64,000 nt of DNA from Dipetalonema caudispina (taxonomy: Eukaryota; Nematoda; Chromadorea; Rhabditida; Onchocercidae). Positions 1 to 11,162 of this stretch are shown piece after piece. The stretch is taken from the NCBI GenBank assembly GCA_013365325.1, contig JABVXV010000031.1, positions 248,001 to 312,000 of the forward strand, given 5' to 3'. The notes beneath the pieces were generated by a model. It was not told where the DNA came from, searched no databases, and was given only the letters and a program-made list of their open reading frames with translations. The translations under genes and the position numbers were made by a program. Each line of letters begins with the position of its first letter. Position 1 is the stretch's first letter.

Positions 1-129
1 GATATTTAAAACAAGCTATCAAAACAGGTTCATTTAATTATTGCTAAAAAATTAGTTATCGAAAGTGTTCACTCTTTTAGAACACTAACATTTCCGCTTC
101 TTTAGATTAAAAATCTAATTAGCTTTATA

Positions 130-273
130 CTAGAAAAGAGCGAACCTTAATTTGCGATATTGATGAGGGGCATCCTTTATGCGAGCTTTTTCATACCATG
201 GTTTTTCATTTTTTGCCTTTTCATCATAAGGTAAGATATCGTTCACAATAATCTTATCCACAAATTCCGACAT
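130..273 (-). CDS. Small ORF, 47 codons, unknown
   Basis: A single uninterrupted ATG-to-TAG frame reads MSEFVDKIIVNDILPYDEK and continues through a lysine-rich, charged stretch to end in RKLRFALF. There is no signal peptide and no membrane segment. The composition (D, E, K, Y, W) looks more like protein than chance, and the strand matches the whole gene array. Upstream of the ATG there is only a weak acceptor (CAAAG, six bases before it). It could be a complete micro-protein or the final exon of a longer gene whose other exons I could not find. I do not recognise the family. Confidence 0.35.
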   Translation of the reverse strand: MSEFVDKIIVNDILPYDEKAKNEKPWYEKARIKDAPHQYRKLRFALF

Positions 274-3200
274 TATTATCTTTGTTAGATGGATGGGAAA
301 TTAAAGAATTAAATTTTGGTTAAAATATTATTTATAATAATTAGCGACGAAATGTGAACATGATGGAGTGGCGGAGATTGTCTTTGATCCAATACAAACC
401 ATTTGTAATCCAATTAAGAAAAGTTGACGCACAGGAAAGTGGAGATAAAAAAGGCTGGGATAAGTTTAACATCGCTAAAGAGTATTTGTACTTCCGATAG
501 AGTTCACTTTTTGATTCCTCTTTATCCTCATTTCAATCCTTTCCTTTTACCCGTACAATTTTCACTTATCTTTTCCTTTTACATCACCTCCGTCCGATCG
601 ACTATAACGTAGCACTCGATCCATCCACAAATATGTCGCTTCCTTCCATCTCCTTCCCTTGTATCATCCACTTCTTCTTTTACCTATATTTTATTTACCC
701 ATCTTCCTCCTCATTTAACATCGCCTCCTCTTTCCTTTGCATTATATTTTTAATTCTATAATTTATTTTCATTTCCAAAATTTTTGCTGAAATGAGACAG
801 ATGACCTTAAGCATCCATTGACCTTCAACTATCATCTCTACAACACTATTCAACCAGATTTTATCACATTTCCAATCAAAGCAATCTTTATTTTTAAAAA
901 AAGAATAACTGTGAAAAACTTTACAAGACGTCCGTTGACATTTTCCTAATTTTCAAAACAGAATTCATAAATGTCTTCAAAAGGCACGATGAAGCCATTT
1001 TACATTTTATATGGTGCAATTATTTCCAACAAAAATAAAATAAATGTGCTATGCTGTGAACACCTGGTTAGAAAATATCCATCATTTAACAAACTTGGAT
1101 CATCATGGCTATATATAGAACTCAGAAAACACTGACACAAGTCTTCCACTATTATAATATAGACCAGTTTATTTAATTTCTGATTAATTTTTCACTATTT
1201 ATTGATTAAAATTAATATGTTTCTCTATTAGAACAAAAGCCTTGATCAAAATGGGCAATATAAGTAGCAAATCATGTTTAGGACGATTGCTAATATGTAA
1301 GAGAATATTTATAAAGTATATTTGTCCCTTGTTAATTCATATACAGTTATGAGGGTTCCCATATTTTTCATTCTAATACAATCTCTGCACAGATAATACT
1401 TTACGTTTCCTTGCAAAAATTGTTTAAATCGAGTGTTAAAAACTCGATTTTTTATAAACACTTTACAATTTTTCTTACAAAAAAAGTGTAAGGAATAATC
1501 TGTGCCGATTGTGGTACAATATTTAAACAACCTTTACAAAGAATAAACTTCTAAGATTGAAAGTCAGTCACTGATACCACCGTTTTGGTTGCACTATTTT
1601 GAAACTTCCACCACAAAACCAAAAAGACCCACTATCAATTCCGGAAAGACTAAAAAACAGAACGGATCAACTTCGGACAGCTCCTACAGCTAAAAGTAAT
1701 ATTTAGACTTCTCTATTTGCTCTGTTGACTATTCGTATTTTGACAGCAAAAATTTGTGTATAAAAGGGAGGGAAGGGGGGGGGATTAAATCTTCAAAAAT
1801 CTTATATCAACGAGTGAATTCAAAACCTGAAATTACTCAAATATTACAGACAAGTGTAGGAATCGAACAATTTGCTCTATCAATAAGTAAGTGGGCCTAT
1901 GGCCCCCAAACGTAATGACGATGAAAGATGACAGTTAGCCGCTATTAATTTTTACTGTTTGTTTTTACAGCAGTAGTGGGCTTGGAAATTCATTGTAAAA
2001 GGGTTGGGTACAGCAAATTGAAATGATTCGTTACAGAAGTATAAAAATATTTCAAAAATAAATCATTCCAAGAAGACATTCCAATGAGAATTGGTCTAAG
2101 TTAGCATCGAGAATTAACCAACAAAAGTTTGCAACGGAAATGAAAAAGTATTTATCAGTGAAAAAGAAGAAAAATGGCAGAAGAATGTGGAAATGCAAAC
2201 AAAAAAGATGAATTGGAAGTGATAAGAAGTTTAGAGACTCTATATAATATAAGAAAGTAACTTCCGATAATGTTCATACCCTCTCTAAAACAGTGTCATC
2301 ACTTATCAAAAGTTTCCATTTTTTATTCTATTAAAATTTCAACTCTAATTCTTGTCTAGAATTTTTAAATTAGTAGTAGTATTCAAACAGAAAGGTTTAT
2401 TGTAAAGATATGCAACTTTGTATATAAGAAATTAATTGATGAAAAGTATTGAGTGTGATGATCAGAGAGGGCAAAACGAGAATGCGTCTGATAATTGTTG
2501 ATGAAATGAAGACATTGACCCCAATGACCCCATGAACCACACTCCTAGAATTTAACTAAAAATATTTAACATTCCCGCACATCAGCCTCATTATTTTCTA
2601 TAGAAAATTCTCAAATACTGTCATACAGACGGGAAACTGAATTAACAACATAGATTTCAAATTTTTTGGTAGCATTCACGAACCAACTACCTGAAAGAAT
2701 TTCAAAACTTTTAATAACCGTATTTAAACCAGTTGACAAACTACGACAAGTACCTCCATCTGCTATTAACATGCATCATTAGTGTGACGTAACAGATTCT
2801 GAAACAGTTTTGTCCGCTTCTAAACAAAAACAATCTTAAAATAACTCTTTTCATTTCTGACATTTTTATTTTTTGCCTTATTTCATATTGTGCCACATCT
2901 TTCATTATTCTTTCTTCCTCTTAAATTCCGTCCTATTGTATTCATTTATAAAAAAGGAAAAAATCTCTTCCCTTCCCTGCTATCCGATTCATATTAAAAC
3001 TTTTCTCAAGCAGAAATGAGAGTAAGCTGGTGCTCTAGTACTGAATAAATATATTGTTTATAACAAAATAATCTACAACAAGAGCTAACCTTCTGCTAGA
3101 AAGAATTCCAAAAGTTTTCACAAAAAAGGTTTCACAAAAAAAAAAAAAAAAGAAACTTCCTGAATATTTTATTTATACACAGTATAAGATATCAGAAAGT

Positions 3201-3540
3201 TTGCTCTAGAAAGACAAATATTTATATCTAATAACTGAGTGATTCATTCAAACAATGACGATAACTAGTATATAAATTCCGAAGGCAATGATGTACAATC
3301 AAAAAAAAATTAAAAAGTTTGAAAGGTATGTGAGGAGAGTATGTCTTATTGAAATCACTTCACAATTTAATATACATACGATAATTTGAAGGATCTCAAT
3401 ATACCTAACGTTACTTTGACCACATTGCATCAGCAACAAATTATACACAACTGCAGGAGTAGCAAATTATTGCCACTGCAACAGCTGCACGATACTATAA
3501 CGGTACGATGCAAGAAGATGCAGTTACAACTAAACCATAA
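274..3540. other. Intergenic, no gene supported
   Basis: About 3.3 kb between the small ORF and the PrimPol stop. Both strands are broken into short frames. There are A- and T-rich runs (for example 3138-3151) and a G-run near 1770. A minus-strand frame at 1309-1530 has a few cysteines but no splice context that would make it an exon. Confidence 0.5.
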
Positions 3541-6500
3541 TTAACTTTTGGCTGAAGCAAAAGCATTCAGCAATTCGTCATCGGTTAATTCAAACAGGTT
3601 CCGACTATTTTGCAATTCTCCCATTTCAAGAATGGCATTTTGATGACGAGATGTTAACGTACGCTTCTGAACTTCAATCTCATTCATTGCTCGCGCTTCC
3701 CTTATTACATCGAGCAATAGCTGCTTTGACATGTTATCTATTCCAACTGTTTTATCTCCAACCTCTGTATTAGGTGCTTGTATTGCAATTTTATTGGTTT
3801 TCAGCACCAGATCTACAAAAGTAGTTGTTGGAAAAAAAACTGGAGAAAATTTAAGTAAATTCGACATATATATACAAATGTGACAGACAGTAGAGAGATT
3901 TTCTATCGGAAAACTACGTAGTGGTATGTTTAAATGAAAATTCAAAAAAGCTCGACAAACGATTAACCTAGATACGCTTAATACACTGACTTATTTGTTG
4001 AAATTAGTTGGCTCGGAATTGGGAAAGCAAAATAATGATTACATCGTGAAGAAGTTCAATAAACGATCAACTGACTAGCTGATATATTACTGAGGGTTTT
4101 TCATAAACCCTGGGAAACTTCCCAGATTCAGTTGAAATTGAAAGAAAGTTTATGAGAAATAAGCAATGTTATAGTGGTGGAACAGAAAAATGAAATTAAG
4201 ATCGGATGAAATTTTCACCTTTAGTAGATAATAAGGAAGTGCAGATAAAATTCGGTAACGGAAAATAGTTCGAACTAATACCATTACAATCGACATCAAA
4301 ACATTTTTGGAAACAGTGCAATTTGTCTAAATCCACAATCCAATATATTCCATTACTTCGATGCTCTCGGCCAACATTAAAACAATAACGACAATTTGAG
4401 ATCTAAAAAAAATAGATTTTCTACCAAGTACAAGAACGCTTTCTTGAAAAGATTCTAATCTTTTTCTCCGCAGTGTCTTTATAAAAATAATGACCGGTTA
4501 GTAAAATTATTCCTTTCGTCTATTCCGCTAAATAAATGAAGCGATATTGGAACAAAAAGAACCTTTCCAAAGTGCTAACTTAACATACATAATAAATGAT
4601 GTGTCGGGACATTGTAAATTTATCCACTGATAACTTCCACTGTCGAATGGATGCATTATCCTTCCACCATCTAGAGCACATTTTGTTAATCCAAAGGAAC
4701 AAGCAGATTGATCGCTGGTAAGATTTTTGGAAGTGTACCTGTTTATAGCGATAATATGTTGGTCCAGTACGGGAAAAGGTGAAGTTGCTCCATGGCCAAT
4801 CATGTAATCCACGCTTTCAATTGATGCAGGAACTGAACCATTGATGATTAACCAGTAATAATTGGAGATTAATGACTAGTAATAGTGCATCTCTAGGCTA
4901 AGTGTGTTAAGTAGTTGAAAAACTCTAAAAATCACTCCGGACACTTAACTATTCTTGGATACTGGTATTCAAAAGACATCTATTCAGTGGTTACACACTG
5001 TAAAATTAACTGTAAATACGGAAATAAGAAAAAGCCAAGTCGTGAAATTAAGCAATTCGATGAAGAATAACTATCTTGACCTTCTCATTTGATTACAAAA
5101 TATACCTCGTGTGGAAATTGTAAGGATTTTTGGTTCTCTACTTTGAATATCCGCGCATTCTCCATTTTCAGCTATTGGAATAAAAAAGATTTCGGGACTA
5201 CTGTGCTTGGCAGGTACAACCAATGAATCGAGAAAAATTTGTTGCCTTGAAGGGTGTTTTCTGTGGGAATAAAAATGGCAGCGTTGTGCGAGTACTAAAG
5301 GGTTGTTTTTTCCCAGCTTTGACGAGAGATACAAACGAAAATTACGATTCCTGGAAACACTACTTTTTATTGATCTAATAAAAATGATGATAAGAATTCA
5401 ATAACAGAAATGATATCTCATAAATACTGATAAAAATTCATCAATGGTACGCAAAAACTACTTATTCCTGCATTAATGATAATGAAAATTCTATCAGATA
5501 TAAAGACTTTAGGGCAACTACACTGACTGCTGTCGCAATTATAGAAAGCAAAATACACTGCTGAACTAGTCAACTATATTCTCTGCAACAAGAAGACTGT
5601 AACTGTGAATGTAAAAAAAATCCCAAGTCTAGCTAATATAAGGAAACAATAATTTAGATTAAAATAATGTGTCTCATCCAGACAATTCAAGCAATGACAG
5701 TTTGCGCTAGTTCTGAAGCATCAGAAAGCTGAATTAAAGATTCCATCGCAGGATCGTTTAACAGCTGTACTTTCGTTATTTACGAAAGATCAGAAATCAT
5801 ATGTGTCATCTGCTACAAATTTTTTCTGGAACCAGTGGAAAATTTTCATGTTCCGTCCATCTTCACTTTTTTCCGAGAATTTTCATTTTTTCTTTTTTTT
5901 TTAAAACAACGATTTAAACCAAATTGATACGAGGGTTTCTCTTATCCAAGCTTCTATTAGAACCAGATACCCCTTCATCATTCTAAACTATGGTATACGA
6001 CAAATTTAAACTCACGCAGAGTAAACAGTTGCATCAAATAATGTTATCAGTTTGGTAGCGTCTGCATTCCAAACTAAGCATCGACCAGATGTTAACATTT
6101 TTTCCTTCAATTGTTGTATAAAACATTTCATAGAAGTATTTGATGGGAATAAATGGTTGTTGACTAAATGAACGATAATATGCTCACTAAATTTGGTAGT
6201 TGTTGAAGCATCAAGTACCAACATTTCCTATAAAATAATGATTTCACATAATTATGACCAATCATCACTGTTGCATGATAAGATTTCTTACTGCTCAATA
6301 CTGTTCACAATATTGCATTCCTTGTTTAACCCTTTCATGCAATCCTACTTAATCATACCAAATATCAAACGATTAAAAACGAATGACTAGAGGTTTTTGA
6401 ATCCCCTAGAAATCCCAACGACCACAATTATTCTCGTCCTTGCTCAGCTTCCTACACTTGATGTTTTTAATTTCTCAAAATCTGGAAAATTCTAGTTCTC

Positions 6501-7403
6501 GAGCTAAAATTAGGCTGAATGATATCAACAAATCTATTTCCTGTTCCCTGACAAAAACGTCAAATACCAACTTTTTCTGGATTTAGATCAATACCAAACA
6601 TTTCAGAGAATACTTCACTGACGCAATCATTAAAATTCTTAATCATGTTCTCCTCCTTAACATTAGAGTTCGTTTCCCGATAAAATTCGAGATCGAAGTA
6701 GAGATGAGCAGGACGATTCTGTGGTATTAGTTCGTAAAATGAAACATCGCATTGCTTTTTATACCATTGCCAAAATCGTTCTACTGTTGATACAAGGTAC
6801 TGTCTTTGTCCTGCAAAGAATTTATCAAATAATTAAAAAGCATCTATCCATACAATTGAATAGCATAGAGATAATGTGTGAAGAGGCCGCACATGAGCGT
6901 TCGAACAACGTATCCACTTTTACCAACCTGGATGATGAATGGAATATTCGAACGCAAACACTCTTGACATTGGTCCTTCTTGCTCACATTTTAATAGTGC
7001 ATCGCTTTGTCGTTTATAAATCACAAAACAACCTAATGAATCTTCGAAAAGGCTTTGTTTTGGCTTTTGCTTCTCCTGAAATACCATAATTACAATTCAA
7101 AACCATAACATGTATTGGTTTGAAAGATTCAAACTCCTTCTTTTCTATTATATCATTGAGAAAAAGCACCTTGCATGACGAGTAACAAAATTTATTAAAA
7201 AATATCCAAAAAATAAAGGTCAAAGACTTAATACTCTTGGTTCTTTCACAAAAATTAATCGAAGAGTTTTGAGAAAAGGAATTTACCTGTACTTTGCTCA
7301 AAACAATCTGGTCTGTAATCTCGGTTCGCTCACCTCTGTCACGTGCTCCATAGAACCACGTTTCATTATCATCAGCTGAATTCAGTCTTATCAGATCATT
7401 CAT
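3541..7403 (-). CDS. PRIMPOL: PrimPol, DNA-directed primase-polymerase
   Basis: Eight exons join in frame to 554 residues (human about 560): 7287-7403, 6928-7075, 6572-6810, 6016-6227, 5106-5350, 4585-4832, 4219-4402, 3541-3812. PrimPol is an archaeo-eukaryotic primase that makes primers and bypasses lesions at stalled forks in nucleus and mitochondria. The catalytic motif LYFDLEF gives D128 and E130. The second motif, KFSEH, gives S182 and H184. The third acidic residue is D233 in TLFDATVYS, followed directly by NRNFRLYLSSKLGK. The UL52-type zinc knuckle is complete (C410, H417, C437, C442). The last exon ends in an acidic helix ELTDDELLNAF, placed like the RPA-binding motif of vertebrate PrimPol. 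The ATG lies one base after a GTTGCAG acceptor. The introns after residues 89 and 168 use GTTGGT donors. The family assignment is very secure; individual exon ends are by eye. Confidence 0.93.
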
Positions 7404-8334
7404 CCTGCAACTTCAACTATTTGATTTAGATAAGGATTTTATACTGTGCCAGTTTAACTGTAGAATGGATACAAAATATGCTATAATTATAAACAGCATG
7501 GGAATAATAAATTAGTTCAACTATTCATGCAATGTTTCGAGTTTTTTTATGTTTCATAAATCAGGAAAAATTTGTAGCAAATGTTTTACTGCAGCGAATT
7601 AAGACGTGAAAAATAATCAGACGTGAAATAAGAAACTAGAGAAATCACAAAGTAGGATTACCATTTATTATACATGACCTTTTCTCCCCGTCTCTGGGTT
7701 CTCATTCTTCCACTATCCTTAAGTTAACTCAATGCTCTTCGGTAATTTCTCAGCAACCTCATTCGAAATTTCTCGACTCATGTTTTGAAAGTTTTTTTCA
7801 TCAAATCAATAAAAAAGACCCTGGGTATTTGATGTGCATGGATAATTTCTAAAATTAAATCTATTAGGTTATTCTGAAATACAGAAGTATTCGAACATAA
7901 CAAAACAAAGCACAAACAACTTTTGAATACATTTAGGACTATTTAGACGATTTATCGATCACTGATTTTAACAGATTTCGAGAAATTCACAAATTACACA
8001 TTTATCATTAATCAAAAAGGAAGAACATTAATCGACAGAGAAAGACATGCAATAGACAGTTCAGTATTCATATTCTTTCCCGACAATGTTATTTTTAATG
8101 CCTTCAACAACAGGATTATCACAATTTTCCAGTCACAGTGTGTTTTTCGTGATTACGCGACAGTTGTAAAAAACAGATCCACATACAATCTTATCTGCAA
8201 CTATCGAAACGATTCTAAAATCCTGTTAATGAGCTTCCAGATTTCAACAGAACTTTCAGCAAAAGTCCTCGTCGAAAACAAGCTCAAGCTGAGATACTGT
8301 TAATATGAGCAGTAAACAAATCATAGCGAATAAT
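7404..8334. other. Intergenic between PrimPol and mRPL23
   Basis: A 0.93-kb spacer, the shortest between two firmly identified genes here. No coding frame of note. The distance would allow both genes to share one polycistronic transcript, as nematode operons do, but it is longer than the usual intercistronic gap of a few hundred bases. Confidence 0.5.
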
Positions 8335-9426
8335 CTAAGGTAAGAATTTTCCCATGCCATCACGATCGCGATTGATATATTCAGCATTTGTTGTATCCGG
8401 GAGCTTCTGTTTCATCTTATCCCACATTTCTTGCTCCTCGCATTTCTCGAACAAATTTGGAAGTTGGAATTCGAATCCTTTCCTCTGTAATGCTCTTTGC
8501 AGGAAAAGAACCAATGACCAAAGTTAAAAGTAAAAAAAAATAGAAAATAACAGAAATGAAAAAATAAATACAAAATATAACAAAAAAAAAAAAGAAACAA
8601 AAACATAGAAAATAATAGAAACAAGAATGGAAATAGAAAAGAAAATTCAACAAATGGCTAAAGCTTTCATTAATTTATCGTATTATACAAATCAGTACAA
8701 GTGCTGATAATGAATACGACAGCTTGTTTCGAAATGCAAGCGAATAGGTTTTCAACCAAATTTTTGAGTAATATAATTTCAATTAAACTACTCAATAAAG
8801 AAATAATAAAGTTGCCATTGCAGTTACCATAAAAACATATGCATATTTCTTGTCATCTTCTTTCCACAAAGCTCTTCGCTTTTCTTGATCCAGCGGAAAA
8901 TCATATGTAACTTGACCAGATTTTACCTGAAAGCCTGGGATAATGAAACGGAATGATAAAGACTTCGAAACGATGTCTTGCTAGTAGATATTTGAACTGC
9001 AACTTTAAATAAAACAAACCGACTGGACAGTATGGAAAACGAGGAGACGGGAGAAAACATCAAAGCAAATGCGAGTAGTTAGAGAAAGAAAACAAATAGT
9101 GGGAAAGAACAGGGAATGAAATGTGGAAATCATATAAAAAATTTACCAAGGTCCGAACTTCTCGAACTGGAAGGTTGTATATTTTCTCCAAATATTCTCT
9201 AACATCATGTCTCGTCATCCTGAATAAAGAATTATTAGTGGAGTTCAGCACTTCATTTGAAAGAAGTATCATCAAATATAACAAACCTTTTGTCGACTTC
9301 GAATTTAATGACATGTTTAGGCAATCGAACAGGGTACGGGTCGACTATTTTCATCCAGAAATCGGGCAAAAACACTCGTATCTTTGGATTTCCGGGCTGC
9401 CATAAACGATATATTCTCGTCGACAT
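8335..9426 (-). CDS. mrpl-23: Mitochondrial ribosomal protein L23
   Basis: Four exons (9287-9426, 9147-9219, 8828-8926, 8335-8484) join in frame to 153 residues, the same length as human MRPL23. The protein starts MSTRIYRLWQPGNPK and contains RVFLPDFWMKIV, then the uL23 core MTRHDVREYLEKIYNLPV. The next exon (VKSGQVTYDFPL, KEDDKKYAYV) matches the DYKVAYV segment of the human protein, and a short tail ends in GMGKFLP. uL23 sits at the exit of the large-subunit peptide tunnel in the mitochondrion. An AATTTAG acceptor lies seven bases before the ATG, a likely trans-splice site. Antisense frames at 9060-9405 are shadows. Confidence 0.93.
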
Positions 9427-9984
9427 ATGACAACTAAATTATCGCTTTAAGACAATAATAAAACTAAGTCAGTGATACGAAATCAGAAGGCAAAAAGAGT
9501 CCTCAGTCGACCTGGAATCAAAGACCTTCCACAACCGACCTTGCTAACAGCAGAAAACTCAGTGGTTCTAAGTTGATAAGCAAATGAGAAAAACGAATTT
9601 AAAATTTCAAAAGACATTTCAATGTGATAGCATAGCGAAAACTTCTAATGAATTGGAACTGAAGTTTCTGAACAAATAACAAAAGAGGTTTATTCACTGT
9701 AATCCAACAACAAAAATATGTTATAACAACGATTCAGAATTGCAACACCTCGAGCACTGTATTATCACTGTCATCAAACTAAGCAAACATTTTACGGTTA
9801 AGATACAGTGAGTATGGAACTTAAAAAGTATATCAACTAAAGAAAAAACTATTCCGTGAAGACTGATTAAATCTAATATTGGATGGTGACACATTCAGGA
9901 TCTCTTGACATGGAGTAAGTGACAAACGGAACCGGAAATATGGGTGGAAGGCAATGCCTGACGAAATGAATAAAGAATGGCCCA

Positions 9985-11058
9985 ATGCGGAAAATGTCAA
10001 TGACTGATCTGCCTTCATTATTCAGCGACAGGCTTCCGAAAAAAGTTATCCGATATTCCTACAGCTTATCTGATAATATTAGTAATAGCAGCAGCAGCAA
10101 CAAAAAGCCAGCAAACAATAATGAAATTAAGGTAAGAACTTGTTATGTCAGTAAATCGAGTGGTCAGATTTCAAAGAGCTAATTATCATCGAATTGAGTT
10201 AATTAATAGTGACACCCTAATACAACAATTTTGGTAAATACAAGCAGTACGACCAGATTCTTTTCATAAAAACTTATCATATTTCATGTATTTTCAAAAT
10301 TTGATTTCCAAGATCTGCAAACCTTAACGATCCAAAAATCTAGGGCTATTTCAAGAGAGAGAGAAGTGAAAGAATATATGGTTGGTTCCAAATGATTATC
10401 CCATCAATCAAAATGAATATTTAAAACACATGTACCATTTACATACATATATATAAAACTAATTCATATTATAAACTTTAAAACACAAATAATGCAAACG
10501 CTATAGAGAAGATATCTCCCAAAAGTTAAGACATTGAGATACTCAGAGTTAGGATAACCAATTCAAGAATACCTGAATATTCAATGAGTTCATATTGATG
10601 GAGCAATTATCCACAGAACAGGAACAAGCATTAGCTTCTTAAATGAAGCTTTAAATTCCCTTTTTATTTCATTCAGTTAACCCTGATTAAACTGTTGTTG
10701 ACACAACCATTCTAAGAACTAAAAAAAATCACCATATTATATAGAATCCACTTTATGAGTAAGAAGAATAAAAGAATAAAAGATTTTCAGCAAAATGATG
10801 TAAATTTGGATTATTCATACTTCACCCGCATCCTCCATTCCCGTACTTTAGTTCAAAAACAAAAAGTACTTGTTTATTGTAAAGAAAAGATAAAACTGAA
10901 ATATTTTGTTTACAAAATACTTCATACGACATGACTCAAACATGAAAACATTATATTTTTCACAGATATTGTTCCTTCAATCTATTTCGATTTGCAGATC
11001 CTACAGTGCCTATAGTGCAGACTTTTCTTTGGCTGGGGAGGAATCATATGCACAGTAA
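9985..11058 (+). CDS. Possible two-exon plus-strand gene
   Basis: A candidate only. Exon 9985-10131 opens with MRKMSMTDLPSLFSDRLP, has a serine/asparagine-rich stretch (SNSSSSNKKPANNNE), and ends exactly at AAG before GTAAGA, a strong donor. The next in-phase acceptor, TTTTTCACAG, opens exon 10966-11058, which ends GEESYAQ and a stop, for 79 residues in all. It would be convergent with UGGT, whose stop is 105 bases further on. No family is recognised. Other exons may lie in the 0.8-kb intron. An A-run at 11137-11158 follows the stop. Confidence 0.3.
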
Positions 11059-11162
11059 AAGATCAGAAAAACACCATTCACGAACAATTCTGATGCCATG
11101 AATTTCAAATAGTGAAATTTTGCACATTATAAAAGGAAAAAAAAAAAAAAAAAAAAAACAAT

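Noticed and set aside
1309..1530. Minus-strand ORF with CKKNC and CRDC pairs, zinc-ribbon-like
   Set aside because: It lies over a small inverted repeat, has no usable splice or start context, and the spacing fits no zinc-finger family I know.
6721..7089. 122-codon plus-strand ORF
   Set aside because: It is antisense to PrimPol exons 2 and 3, whose minus-strand translation matches the family residue by residue.
8412..8653. Phenylalanine/tyrosine-rich minus ORFs
   Set aside because: They come from an A-rich intron of mRPL23 read in the wrong frame; the true exon is 8335-8484.
9121..9405. 94-codon plus-strand ORF
   Set aside because: Shadow of mRPL23 exons 1 and 2 on the opposite strand.
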